Part shown: positions 54,441 through 62,558 of the stretch, one piece after another
Position numbering within the stretch: the first letter of the stretch is position 1
How the letters are laid out: each line of letters begins with the position of its first letter
NCBI RefSeq assembly: GCF_000974785.1
Contig: NZ_BBWV01000002.1
Location: 372,001 to 436,000 of the forward strand
Origin: Flavihumibacter petaseus NBRC 106054
Lineage (GTDB): Bacteria > Bacteroidota > Bacteroidia > Chitinophagales > Chitinophagaceae
Direction of reading: 5' to 3'
DNA length: 64,000 bases
Program-made: the position numbers and the translations under genes
Notes under the pieces: model-generated
The model's input: the letters and a program-made list of their open reading frames with translations, nothing else
The model's database searches: none
What the model was told of the DNA's origin: nothing

Positions 54441-55027
54441 GATGCGAGGTCACGCACCTCGGAAGCAAAATGTTTTTCCATTTTTTCTTTCAGCCTTTGC
54501 CTTGCCCGGAACAGGCGGACCTTGATGTTATTGGGTTCCTGACCCATAATCTGTGCAATTTCTTCCAGCGACTGTTCTCCTTTATAAAAGAGCGTAATCA
54601 CCTGGGCATCGTCCGGACTCAGCATCGCGATTGCCTTATTGACCATTGCTGAGCGGGATTTTTGTTCCACCAGGTTTGCCGCCATGCCACTGTCAAGATT
54701 TTCTGCCTGGGCCAGCACTTTTTCGTTGTCCAGCGAATGGACTTCCAGCTTTTTCTTCCGCAGGAAGGTAATGCAGGTGGTTGTGGTAATGGTATACAAC
54801 CAGGTGCTGAACTTACTATCCCCCCGGAAATCCCCGAGGCTCCGGTAGGCCTTGACGAATACATCCTGGGCCACTTCTTCGGCGTCTTCCCGGACTGGTA
54901 AATAGCGAAGCACTATGGTAAATACGAATCCCTGGTACTTTTTGACCAGTTCCGCATAGGCGCTTTGCTCGCCCCGCCGGACAAGACGGATGATATCGTT
55001 ATCTGAAATCCCTATTTGCATCGACAA
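54437..55027 (-). CDS. ECF RNA polymerase sigma factor
   Basis: 196 residues. Region 2 includes AYAELVKKYQGFVFTIVLRYLPVREDAEEVAQDVFVKAYRSLGDFRGDSKFSTWLYTIT, and region 4 has AIAMLSPDDAQVITLFYKGEQSLEEIAQIMGQEPNNIKVRLFRARQRLKEKM, a helix-turn-helix for -35 recognition. A typical extracytoplasmic-function sigma factor, likely held inactive by the membrane anti-sigma protein encoded immediately downstream. Such factors usually recognise their own promoter; a candidate lies in the 140-bp region before 55027 but I could not define it. Confidence 0.94.
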   Translation of the reverse strand: MSMQIGISDNDIIRLVRRGEQSAYAELVKKYQGFVFTIVLRYLPVREDAEEVAQDVFVKAYRSLGDFRGDSKFSTWLYTITTTTCITFLRKKKLEVHSLDNEKVLAQAENLDSGMAANLVEQKSRSAMVNKAIAMLSPDDAQVITLFYKGEQSLEEIAQIMGQEPNNIKVRLFRARQRLKEKMEKHFASEVRDLAS

Positions 55028-55167
55028 GCATATGACTACAACAGTATGAATCCGGTTACAGCAAATACAATTTACCCAAATTTTTGCCCTGGCTGTAACC
55101 TGACACTTCCAGCCGTAGTCAGATATTCCAGAAACAACAACAACTGAATATTTTAAATTAAACCTTT

Positions 55168-55506
55168 ATGGACTCCGATGCACTGATTCTTGGAATTGTA
55201 TTTCTTGGTTTTTTTACCATGATTTTTGGTCTTGTTTACCTGCGCAGCAGGGAAAATATGGCGATGATCGACCGCGGCATGAATCCCAAAGATGTAAAAC
55301 CCCGGCCGGCCCCTTATAATAACCTTAAATATGGCCTGCTTCTGCTCGGATCAGGTATAGGGCTGGCGCTGGCCTACGTCATCACGCAGCATATGTTAAA
55401 TACCGAAAACCCGGCACTCTGGTTTGCCTTTATCGCCATCGGCGGCGGTGCCGGCCTGATCGTTTCCTACAGGATTGAAAAGAAGGAAGTGCTGGATAAG
55501 CAATAG
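55168..55506 (+). CDS. DUF6249 membrane protein
   Basis: 112 residues. First helix at about residues 6-24 (ALILGIVFLGFFTMIFGLVYL), then the conserved cytoplasmic loop RSRENMAMIDRGMNPKDVKPRP, then two more helices (LKYGLLLLGSGIGLALAYVI and ALWFAFIAIGGGAGLIVSY). This R..E.MAMI..G loop with three helices is the DUF6249 pattern. These genes often sit beside ECF sigma/anti-sigma genes, as here, divergent across 140 bp. Function unknown. Confidence 0.85.
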   Translation: MDSDALILGIVFLGFFTMIFGLVYLRSRENMAMIDRGMNPKDVKPRPAPYNNLKYGLLLLGSGIGLALAYVITQHMLNTENPALWFAFIAIGGGAGLIVSYRIEKKEVLDKQ

Positions 55507-55529
55507 ACCTTACACTAAAAACCTTGTCC

Positions 55530-55557
55530 AAAGCCCCGGTTCGGGGCTTTTATTTTT
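55530..55557. terminator. rho-independent terminator between convergent genes
   Basis: AAAGCCCC, loop GGTTC, GGGGCTTT, then TATTTTTTAT. It lies between the DUF6249 gene and the convergent protease gene and overlaps the last codons of the latter. Confidence 0.88.
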
Positions 55558-57160
55558 TATTGCCGATCACTTCCACTGCTTTTTCGATAGCCCTGTCGCC
55601 GTCGTTCATCACTTCAAAAAAGCCTTCGGAGCGCCATACATACCTGGCAATCAGTGCTTTCATCCGCTGGTTCAGGAAATAGCGGTCTTTTTCTGTAAGG
55701 CTGGCTACCGGTATTCCGGATTGTTTGGCAAAACGAAGGAAATCCTGCCAGTCCTTATCCGTCCACTGAAAATCCCTGACAAAACGCTGGGGTTGTTGGT
55801 AAGCTTTCAGCTTGTCTGCATTCGCCAGGTAGTAGAAGTAAGTAAAATTGTTGATCACATTGTTCTGGTAAAGTACCGTCACAATATTGCCGATGGCGGA
55901 GGTATCTGCGGCAACGAAATAATCGGGGGTAATACCGCCGCCGCCGTATACTGTTTTGCCACCATTTGTCTTATAAGCTTTGCCGTGTTCAGCGTGATTG
56001 CTGTCGGCATTTACCATTTCACCATGTTCATAACGCCGCACCAGGTCATTGTCGTAGTCATCCACGCCTTTGTCGTAGGGCTTCTGAATACTCCTTCCCG
56101 AAGGGGTATAATACCTGGCCACAGTCAGCCGCAGGGCAGATCCGTCACTGAGATCATACTGTTCCTGTACCAGTCCTTTTCCGAAGCTGCGCCGCCCTAC
56201 AATTTCTGCACGATCCCAGTCCTGCAATGCACCAGCCAGTACCTCGCTGGCTGATGCGGATGCCTCATCGATGAGCAGCACTACTTTTCCTTTTTCAAAA
56301 AGTCCCGGACGTTTCGCACGGTATTCCTGGCGGGACACATGATTCCCCTCCGTATATACGATCAGTTTGTCGTCACTCAGAAACTCATCTGCCATATCAA
56401 CCGCCTCACCCAGGATCCCCCCGCCATTGCTGCGGATATCCAGCACCAGGTCTTTCATCCCCATACCCTGGAGTTTCTCCAGCGACGCCATGAATTCCTC
56501 ATAGGTTGTTTCCGCGAATTTGCTGATGCGGATATAGCCGGTTGAAGGTGTCAGCAGGTAGGCTGCATCCAAAGAAGGAAGAGGAATCAATCCTCTTGTT
56601 ATGGTGAAGGGAAGTTTCTCTTTACCCCTTAAGATTTCCACCTGAACCGTTGAACCGCCGGGACCGCGTAATAATTTCTTAATACCCTCGGACGTGATCT
56701 TTCCGGCAACAGCTGAATCACCCACTTTCAGAAACTTGTCACCAATCATGAGGCCGGCTTTGGCACTGGGTCCGTCCGGCACCACGTTCATCACATTGAC
56801 AGTATCATGGAAAATCTGGAATTCAATTCCGATGCCCTGAAAATTTCCCTGGAGATCTTCATTGATATCGGTGAGTCTTCTTGCCGGGATAAAACTGCTG
56901 TGAGGATCCAGCTTGGACAGCATGTCCTGAATGGCGTCATTGCCCAGTGTATCGGTGTCTACCTTGTCAACATATTTGAGCATCACCAGATCGAGCACTT
57001 CCTGCAGGGGCGACCGCTTCTTGCTGAACTGGAAAATACTGGTCGCGGTAATGGTGTTTTCCTTCAGTTTGTATCCCAATACCATGCCCAGCACCATTAT
57101 GATGGAGAATAGAAAAGGTAGCCAAACCTGCAGTTTCTTTTTTTCGGGCATAGATTCCAT
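55550..57160 (-). CDS. C-terminal processing protease, S41 family (CtpA-like)
   Basis: 536 residues. A transmembrane helix at about 12-30 anchors the enzyme. Then the S41 N-terminal helices (LDLVMLKYVDKVDTDTLGNDAIQDMLSKLDPHSSFIPA), a PDZ domain (about 100-185, VVPDGPSAKAGLMIGDKFLKVGDSAVAGK) and the catalytic domain: LVLDIRSNGGGILGEAVDMADEFL, VLLIDEASASASEVLAGALQD with the nucleophile Ser, and GRRSFGKGLVQ with the Lys. The dyad is complete. It trims C-termini of periplasmic proteins. The last 150 residues form a tail not found in the shortest family members. Start may be the first or fourth codon. Confidence 0.92.
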   Translation of the reverse strand: MESMPEKKKLQVWLPFLFSIIMVLGMVLGYKLKENTITATSIFQFSKKRSPLQEVLDLVMLKYVDKVDTDTLGNDAIQDMLSKLDPHSSFIPARRLTDINEDLQGNFQGIGIEFQIFHDTVNVMNVVPDGPSAKAGLMIGDKFLKVGDSAVAGKITSEGIKKLLRGPGGSTVQVEILRGKEKLPFTITRGLIPLPSLDAAYLLTPSTGYIRISKFAETTYEEFMASLEKLQGMGMKDLVLDIRSNGGGILGEAVDMADEFLSDDKLIVYTEGNHVSRQEYRAKRPGLFEKGKVVLLIDEASASASEVLAGALQDWDRAEIVGRRSFGKGLVQEQYDLSDGSALRLTVARYYTPSGRSIQKPYDKGVDDYDNDLVRRYEHGEMVNADSNHAEHGKAYKTNGGKTVYGGGGITPDYFVAADTSAIGNIVTVLYQNNVINNFTYFYYLANADKLKAYQQPQRFVRDFQWTDKDWQDFLRFAKQSGIPVASLTEKDRYFLNQRMKALIARYVWRSEGFFEVMNDGDRAIEKAVEVIGNKK

Positions 57161-57216
57161 TGTTCCGCAAATTACGCAACATAGTTTTATTTTCGTTTCA
57201 CCATTAATGTAATAGT

Positions 57217-58059
57217 ATGCCGATCCTGATAGCAGATAGCGGGGCGACCAAGTGTGAATGGTGTGTGGTAGAGAAGGGAAAACTGAAAAAGACAGTATTT
57301 ACACTGGGAATCAGTCCCTATTTTCTCGATGGCACCCAGATTGAGGAATTGATCAGGAGAGACCTGGTGCCCGAAATCAGAAAGTTTTCGCTGGATGCCG
57401 TCTTTTATTATGGGACCGGTTGTAAAAATCCAGCCAACCGTAAAATGATCAGCAAAGCCCTGGGAAGGGTTTTTACAGAAGCTGCAATTGAAGTGGATCA
57501 TGACCTGATGGGCGCTGCAAGGGGCCTTTGCCAGGCGTCCAAAGGTATTGCCTGTATCCTGGGGACCGGTAGCAACAGCTGTTATTTTAATGGTAAGAAA
57601 ATTGTTAAAAACAGTCCGGGGTTGGGGTACGTACTCGGTGACGAGGGCAGCGGTGCCTACCTTGGGAAAAAAGTGCTTCAGTATTATCTCTACCAGACAT
57701 TTGATGAGGAACTCCGGTACCGTTTCGATCAGAAGTTTGCGCTTTCCGAAATGGAAATTCTCGATAAGATCTACAAGCAGCCCTTGCCGAACAGGTTCCT
57801 GGCGTCATTTGCGTTATTCCTGGCCGAAAACAGGGGGCACTTTATGGTGGAGAACATTATTGAAGATGGCCTGAATGACTTTTTCTTTAATCATCTTTGC
57901 AAATACAGTGAAAGCTGGAAACTGCCCGTGCACTTTGTGGGAGGGATAGCGTTTGGTTTCCGCGACGTTATCGCCGAACTTTGCGGAAGTTACGAACTGG
58001 AACTAGGATCGATCCTGCAGCATCCGATGCAGGGGCTGATCGATTACCATGGTCAATAA
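57217..58059 (+). CDS. BadF/BadG-type sugar kinase (N-acetylglucosamine or N-acetylmuramate kinase)
   Basis: 280 residues, cytoplasmic, ASKHA fold. Phosphate 1 motif LIADSGATKCEWCVV, connect region IACILGTGSNSCYFNGKKI, then GLGYVLGDEGSGAYLGKKVL, typical of GlcNAc kinases. The gene lies six bases upstream of murQ, whose product acts on MurNAc 6-phosphate. By context it is therefore likely a MurNAc/GlcNAc kinase for cell-wall sugar salvage, but kinase specificity cannot be decided from sequence alone. Confidence 0.9.
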   Translation: MPILIADSGATKCEWCVVEKGKLKKTVFTLGISPYFLDGTQIEELIRRDLVPEIRKFSLDAVFYYGTGCKNPANRKMISKALGRVFTEAAIEVDHDLMGAARGLCQASKGIACILGTGSNSCYFNGKKIVKNSPGLGYVLGDEGSGAYLGKKVLQYYLYQTFDEELRYRFDQKFALSEMEILDKIYKQPLPNRFLASFALFLAENRGHFMVENIIEDGLNDFFFNHLCKYSESWKLPVHFVGGIAFGFRDVIAELCGSYELELGSILQHPMQGLIDYHGQ

Positions 58060-58065
58060 ATCAAT

Positions 58066-58887
58066 ATGAAGGATTTCGTGAAAGTTACCGAACAGGATAG
58101 TCCCTATCGTCACCTGGATAAAATGCCTGTCGGGGAATTGCTTGAGCATATCAACGCAGAAGACAGGCAGGTACCTGATGCGGTGGCGAAAGCGATCCCG
58201 CAGATCGAAAAACTGGTGGTAGCGATCAGCGACAAAATGCTGGCGGGCGGAAGGCTTTTTTATATCGGCGCCGGCACCAGCGGTCGCCTGGGGATACTGG
58301 ACGCCAGTGAAATTCCTCCCACCTACGGAATGCCCTATGGCCTGGTGATCGGGCTGATTGCCGGCGGTGAAGTGGCTATCCAGAAAGCCGTTGAAAATGC
58401 GGAAGACGACGTAGATCAGGGCTGGAAAGACCTGGAAAAGTATTTTATTTCAGATAATGATGTAGTGGTAGGCATTGCGGCAAGCGGTACCACACCATAT
58501 GTTATTGGTGCGTTGAAACACTGCCGCGAAAAAGGCATTACCACAGGATCCATTTCCTGTAACCCACAATCGCCGGTCAGTGAGCAGGCCGATTTTCCCA
58601 TTGAAGTGGTGGTCGGTCCGGAAGTGGTGACCGGAAGCACCCGGATGAAAAGCGGCACCGCACAGAAACTGGTTTTGAACATGATCTCTACTGCCGTAAT
58701 GATTCAGATCGGAAGGGTGGAGGACAACAAGATGGTCAATATGCAGCTCAGCAATGAGAAAATTGTTGACCGTGGTACCCGGATGGTGATGTCGCGTCTG
58801 CGGCTGGAAGATTATGAAACTGCACGGCAACTGCTCCTGAAATGGGGAAGCGTGAAGAAAGCGATTGAAAGTCATGCACAACATTGA
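58066..58887 (+). CDS. murQ: N-acetylmuramic acid 6-phosphate etherase
   Basis: 273 residues. MurQ hallmarks in the SIS domain: LFYIGAGTSGRLGILDASEIPPTYG, VVVGIAASGTTPYVIGALKHCREKG, GPEVVTGSTRMKSGTAQKLVLNMIST, and a C-terminal helix bundle. The enzyme removes the lactyl ether from MurNAc-6-P to give GlcNAc-6-P and lactate. Together with the preceding kinase it completes MurNAc recycling. It overlaps the following gene by 14 bases. Confidence 0.96.
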   Translation: MKDFVKVTEQDSPYRHLDKMPVGELLEHINAEDRQVPDAVAKAIPQIEKLVVAISDKMLAGGRLFYIGAGTSGRLGILDASEIPPTYGMPYGLVIGLIAGGEVAIQKAVENAEDDVDQGWKDLEKYFISDNDVVVGIAASGTTPYVIGALKHCREKGITTGSISCNPQSPVSEQADFPIEVVVGPEVVTGSTRMKSGTAQKLVLNMISTAVMIQIGRVEDNKMVNMQLSNEKIVDRGTRMVMSRLRLEDYETARQLLLKWGSVKKAIESHAQH

Positions 58888-59437
58888 GCCATTTTATAAC
58901 TGGCGCCACATTTATGTGAGTGAAGAGGATGAGCGATCGCCTTTCTATGGCAGGGTGTATTCCGAGTTCGAGTTTTCCCAGACCATTTACAATTATTATA
59001 TCCATCCGCAATGGGATGAATTCGGCTCAAGAACACTTTACCTGAAAGTGATCATGGCCGACTATGAAGAGGGATATGCCATTATCGAACTGATCGGCGA
59101 ATGGAATGATGCCATTGAAAATGATATCATGAGCCTGAAAAGGGAAGTGATCGATAAATTCGAAGAATATGGCATCTACAAGTTCATCTTAATTGCCGAA
59201 AACGTATTGAATTTTCACAGCAGTGATCGCGAATACTATGAAGAGTGGTATGAAGAAATGATGGATAATGATGGTTGGGTCGTGTTGCTGAATATGCCTG
59301 AACAAACCCAGTATGAATTCCGAAAAGCCAAGCTGAACCGCTATCTGGAACTCGTTGAGCTCGATAACTGGCGCATCTTCAAGCCATATCATCTCTTCAA
59401 GAAAATTGATGAGGAACAACGCAAAAGACTGGCGTGA
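58874..59437 (+). CDS. conserved hypothetical protein of Bacteroidota
   Basis: 187 residues from ATG at 58874, inside the end of murQ; a TTG three codons earlier is less likely. No signal peptide. Acidic and rich in Tyr/Trp/Glu: MHNIEPFYNWRHIYVSEEDERSPFYGRVYSEFEFSQTIYNYYIHPQWDEFGS, a central LYLKVIMADYEEGYAIIELIGEWNDAIENDIMSLKREVIDKF, and a C-terminal helix. I do not recognise a domain but the composition is that of a real, well-conserved protein. Overlap with murQ suggests co-transcription. It is followed by the aromatic leader region. Confidence 0.8.
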   Translation: MHNIEPFYNWRHIYVSEEDERSPFYGRVYSEFEFSQTIYNYYIHPQWDEFGSRTLYLKVIMADYEEGYAIIELIGEWNDAIENDIMSLKREVIDKFEEYGIYKFILIAENVLNFHSSDREYYEEWYEEMMDNDGWVVLLNMPEQTQYEFRKAKLNRYLELVELDNWRIFKPYHLFKKIDEEQRKRLA

Positions 59438-59507
59438 AGCCAAAAAAACTAACATTCGTAAGGAAAAAATCTTTTTGAAGTTGTTTGCGAATGATTATTT
59501 TTACCAC

Positions 59508-59603
59508 ATGATGAATCACAACGCATTTGGCCGATTTTATTTTTACTTCTACTTTTTTACCAGCAGAAGGCCGGCGATGCTTTGTGTTCGATCAGCAAAC
59601 TAA
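59508..59603 (+). CDS. Phe/Tyr-rich leader peptide of the aromatic amino acid operon
   Basis: 31 codons (ATG ATG at 59508 and 59511, stop TAA at 59601-59603). Residues 10-17 are FYFYFYFF; in all there are six Phe and three Tyr in 31 residues. This is the classic attenuator leader composition for a pathway that makes Phe and Tyr. A terminator follows 20 bases after its stop codon, then pheA. When charged tRNA-Phe or tRNA-Tyr is scarce, ribosomes should stall on this run and favour read-through (known mechanism; the local folding here is inferred). The frame has no sensible coding function otherwise. The second ATG is equally possible as start. Confidence 0.85.
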   Translation: MMNHNAFGRFYFYFYFFTSRRPAMLCVRSAN

Positions 59604-59622
59604 GATCTAAACAAACAACATA

Positions 59623-59657
59623 AAGAGTCCCGGCAGAAAGCCGGGACTCTTGTTTTT
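59623..59657 (+). promoter_or_regulatory. attenuator terminator before pheA
   Basis: Eleven-pair perfect stem AGAGTCCCGGC / GCCGGGACTCT (59624-59634 and 59640-59650) with loop AGAAA, then TGTTTTTT. The T tract touches the pheA start codon at 59659, so terminated transcripts end just before AUG and no separate ribosome-binding site fits. GCCGG at 59570-59574, just after the Phe/Tyr codons, can pair with CCGGC at 59630-59634 and could act in an antiterminator, though a ribosome stalled at the last Phe codons may partly cover it. Confidence 0.82.
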
Positions 59658-59658
59658 T

Positions 59659-60486
59659 ATGGCAACAAGAGTATCGATACAAGGTTACGAAGGCAGCTTC
59701 CACCAGGTGGCAGCGCAGCAATTCTTCGGGAAACAGGTGGAGGTGATCCCCTGCGATAATTTCAGGGATGTAGTCAAAATTGCCGGCAATCCCCGTGAAA
59801 GCGATGGCGGGGTAATGGCGATTGAGAACTCCATTGCCGGCAGCATTCTTCCTAATTACAACCTGCTGCAGAGAAGCAATCTCCAGGTGATCGGTGAAGT
59901 TTATCTCCAGATCCGGCAGAACCTGCTGGTGAATCCCGGTGTAAAGCTGGAAGATATCCGCGAAGTACATTCCCATCCAATGGCCATTCTCCAGTGTATC
60001 GACTACCTGGAAAAATATAGCTGGAAACTGGTTGAAACGGAAGACACGGCATTGAGTGCCAAACACATTCACCAGAAACGACACAAACATGCTGCTGCCA
60101 TCGCCAGCAAACTGGCAGCCGAGCTCTTCGAACTGGATGTACTTGCTCCAAACATCCACACCATGAAAAACAATTACACCCGCTTCCTGGTGTTGCAGCC
60201 TAAAAAGGAGGCGCTTGCCATCGAAGGCGCCAACAAGGCGTCAGTGAATTTCCACACCGACCACTCCCGCGGAAGCCTCGCCCGCGTACTGTCTTCCATC
60301 GCGGAAGGCGGCATCAACCTCAGCAAACTGCAAAGCTTCCCCATCCCCGGCACCGACTGGGAATACAGCTTTCATGCAGACATGGAATTCGACAATATTG
60401 AACAATTGCAGCATATCCTGGAAGTCATCAAACCATTGACTGTTTCCCTTCAGGTATATGGCATCTATAAAAACGGCAGAAAATGA
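59659..60486 (+). CDS. pheA: prephenate dehydratase with ACT domain
   Basis: 275 residues from ATG at 59659. The periplasmic-binding-like catalytic fold has IQGYEGSFHQVAAQQFF, VMAIENSIAGSILPNYNLL, VHSHPMAILQC and the hallmark NNYTRFLVL (Thr-Arg-Phe). A C-terminal ACT domain (about 200-275) should sense Phe, but its usual GAL and ESRP motifs read GSLARVL and LQSFPIPGTDWEY, so Phe feedback may be altered. Converts prephenate to phenylpyruvate. First gene of the operon; it has no Shine-Dalgarno site because the attenuator hairpin fills the upstream bases. Overlaps the aminotransferase gene by four bases (ATGA). Confidence 0.95.
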   Translation: MATRVSIQGYEGSFHQVAAQQFFGKQVEVIPCDNFRDVVKIAGNPRESDGGVMAIENSIAGSILPNYNLLQRSNLQVIGEVYLQIRQNLLVNPGVKLEDIREVHSHPMAILQCIDYLEKYSWKLVETEDTALSAKHIHQKRHKHAAAIASKLAAELFELDVLAPNIHTMKNNYTRFLVLQPKKEALAIEGANKASVNFHTDHSRGSLARVLSSIAEGGINLSKLQSFPIPGTDWEYSFHADMEFDNIEQLQHILEVIKPLTVSLQVYGIYKNGRK

Positions 60487-61658
60487 AGATCAACACCGCA
60501 AAGCGCCTGGATGGCATCGGAGAATATTATTTTTCCACCAAGCTCAGGGAGATTGATGCCTTGAACCAGGCAGGCAAGGCCATTATCAACCTTGGCATCG
60601 GCAGTCCTGATCTCCCGCCGCATCCCGATGTCATCAGGGTGCTTGCAGAAGAAGCTGCAAAACCGTCAACGCATGCTTACCAGAATTATAAAGGCGCTCC
60701 GGCATTAAGGGAAGCCATTCGCGACTGGTACCAAAACTGGTATGGGGTTGACCTGGATCCTGCTACAGAGATCCTCCCCCTGATCGGCAGCAAGGAAGGT
60801 ATCATGCACATCTGCATGACCTATCTGAATGAAGGTGATAAAGCACTGATTCCCAATCCGGGTTATCCCACTTACAGCAGTGCCGTAAAACTTGCAGGTG
60901 GAATCCCGGTGCCCTACGAGTTGAAACCTGATCTTCACGGCGAGCCCGATCTTGATGCCCTGGCAGCCGGCGATCTTAGTGCCGTTAAGCTGATGTGGGT
61001 GAATTATCCGCATATGCCTACCGGCCAGTTGCCTTCCAAAAACTTCTTTGAAAAACTCGTGGCATTCGGAAAAAAGAACGGGATCCTCATCTGTCACGAT
61101 AATCCCTACAGTTTTATACTGAACGATAACCCCGTCAGCCTCCTGGCTGTTCCGGGAGCGAAGGAAGTGGTACTGGAGCTGAACTCCCTCAGCAAAAGCC
61201 AGAATATGGCGGGCTGGCGGGTAGGTATGCTGGCCGGTGCCAAAGAAAGGATCGATGAAGTACTGCGTTTTAAAAGCAATATGGACAGCGGCATGTTCCT
61301 TCCTGTGCAACTGGCTGCTGCTCATGCACTGCGGCTGGGAAAGGACTGGTACGACAGTGTAAACGCCATTTATTCCCGGCGCCGTGAAAAAGTATTCAGG
61401 CTGCTCGATCTCCTGGGTTGCACTTATGACCGCAACCAGGTCGGTATGTTTGTGTGGGCACCGGTACCGGATAGCTACCAGGATGGCTTCGCCCTGAGTG
61501 ATGCGGTGCTGTACAATGCCAACGTATTCATTACTCCAGGCGGCATCTTTGGTTCGGCCGGAAACGGATTTATCCGGATTAGCCTTTGTTGTACCGAAGA
61601 AAAACTCCAGCAGGCACTTGACAGGGTGCAACACTCACTCACCACCGTTAATGCGTAA
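60483..61658 (+). CDS. class I/II aminotransferase, probable aromatic amino acid transaminase
   Basis: 391 residues, PLP fold type I. Features: INLGIGSPDLPPHPDVIRVLAEEA, YPHMPTGQLPSK, the PLP Lys in ELNSLSKSQNMAGWRVGMLAG, and C-terminal FVWAPVPDSYQDGF and ITPGGIFGSAGNGFIRISLC. In this operon between pheA and tyrA it likely transaminates phenylpyruvate and hydroxyphenylpyruvate to Phe and Tyr (inference from context). It starts within the last bases of pheA. Confidence 0.92.
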   Translation: MKINTAKRLDGIGEYYFSTKLREIDALNQAGKAIINLGIGSPDLPPHPDVIRVLAEEAAKPSTHAYQNYKGAPALREAIRDWYQNWYGVDLDPATEILPLIGSKEGIMHICMTYLNEGDKALIPNPGYPTYSSAVKLAGGIPVPYELKPDLHGEPDLDALAAGDLSAVKLMWVNYPHMPTGQLPSKNFFEKLVAFGKKNGILICHDNPYSFILNDNPVSLLAVPGAKEVVLELNSLSKSQNMAGWRVGMLAGAKERIDEVLRFKSNMDSGMFLPVQLAAAHALRLGKDWYDSVNAIYSRRREKVFRLLDLLGCTYDRNQVGMFVWAPVPDSYQDGFALSDAVLYNANVFITPGGIFGSAGNGFIRISLCCTEEKLQQALDRVQHSLTTVNA

Positions 61659-61670
61659 GCGAACAATAAA

Positions 61671-62519
61671 ATGGAAAGAAAGAAGATTTGTATCGTTGGG
61701 GTAGGACTGATCGGCGGATCAATGGCGCTACAGCTCAATGAGAAAGGACTTGCAGCCGGACTGATCGGCGTGGAGAGCAGTGAAATTCACGCCAGCCGTG
61801 CCCTGGAGCTGGGACTGGTAGATGAGATCCTGCCATTGGACCAGGCAATCAGAAACAGTGAAGCCATCGTGCTCGCCATCCCGGTCGATACACTCACGGG
61901 CCTCCTGCCGCAGATACTGGACCAGGTGACCAACCAGATCGTCTTTGATGCTGGTTCCACCAAGGAGCAACTGATCGAAGCAGTAAAAGACCATCCCAAA
62001 AGAGGGCGGTTCGTTGCCACTCACCCAATGTGGGGTACGGAATACAGCGGCCCCGCTGCTGCAGTTAAGCATGCTTTTGAAAATAAGGCCGTGGTCATCT
62101 GCAATGCAACGGACAGCGATGAAGATGCCGTTGAATGGGTAAAACAAGTTTACCGGAAGATCGGTATGCACCTTCTCGAAATGGATGCGGTATCCCATGA
62201 CCTGCATGCTGCCTATGTGAGCCATATTTCGCACATCACCTCTTTTGCACTCGCCAATACTGTTCTCGAAAAGGAACGGGAAGACGAAGCCATATTCGAA
62301 ATGGCCAGCGCTGGTTTCGAAAGTACCGTCCGCCTCGCCAAGAGTAACCCTGCCATGTGGGTGCCCATTTTCAAGCAGAACAGGGAAAATGTACTCGATG
62401 TGCTGAATGAACATATCGCGCAGCTGCGCAAGTTCAAATCGTGCCTGGAGAAAGAGAACTACGACTATCTGCAGGAACTTATTGAAAATGCCAACCGGAT
62501 CCGCAGGATCCTTAAATAG
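61671..62519 (+). CDS. tyrA: prephenate dehydrogenase
   Basis: 282 residues. NAD-binding start ICIVGVGLIGGSMALQL; catalytic region with VFDAGSTKEQLIEAV and RFVATHPMWGTEYSGPAAAVKHAFENKAVVIC, where the His of ATHPM is the catalytic base; C-terminal helices with AAYVSHISHITSFALANTVL. The family oxidatively decarboxylates prephenate to 4-hydroxyphenylpyruvate for Tyr. No ACT domain is present, so it should not be regulated by that route. Twelve bases after the aminotransferase gene. Confidence 0.95.
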   Translation: MERKKICIVGVGLIGGSMALQLNEKGLAAGLIGVESSEIHASRALELGLVDEILPLDQAIRNSEAIVLAIPVDTLTGLLPQILDQVTNQIVFDAGSTKEQLIEAVKDHPKRGRFVATHPMWGTEYSGPAAAVKHAFENKAVVICNATDSDEDAVEWVKQVYRKIGMHLLEMDAVSHDLHAAYVSHISHITSFALANTVLEKEREDEAIFEMASAGFESTVRLAKSNPAMWVPIFKQNRENVLDVLNEHIAQLRKFKSCLEKENYDYLQELIENANRIRRILK

Positions 62520-62529
62520 TAATGATTTT

Positions 62530-62557
62530 TTGACTTTTTAATTATAATCTACCTTTA
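62530..62557 (+). promoter_or_regulatory. possible internal promoter before the DAHP synthase gene
   Basis: TTG at 62530-62532 and TACCTTTA at 62550-62557 are separated by 17 bases, close to the Bacteroidota -33 TTG / -7 TAnnTTTG pattern. A start site a few bases downstream would lie past the ATGs at 62559 and 62562, so this promoter would need the ATG at 62586. Weak evidence; the gene may simply be read from the operon. Confidence 0.35.
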
Positions 62558-62558
62558 C

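Noticed and set aside
60705-61634. 309-residue minus-strand frame opposite the aminotransferase
   Set aside because: Antisense shadow; composition rich in His/Gln and no recognisable fold.
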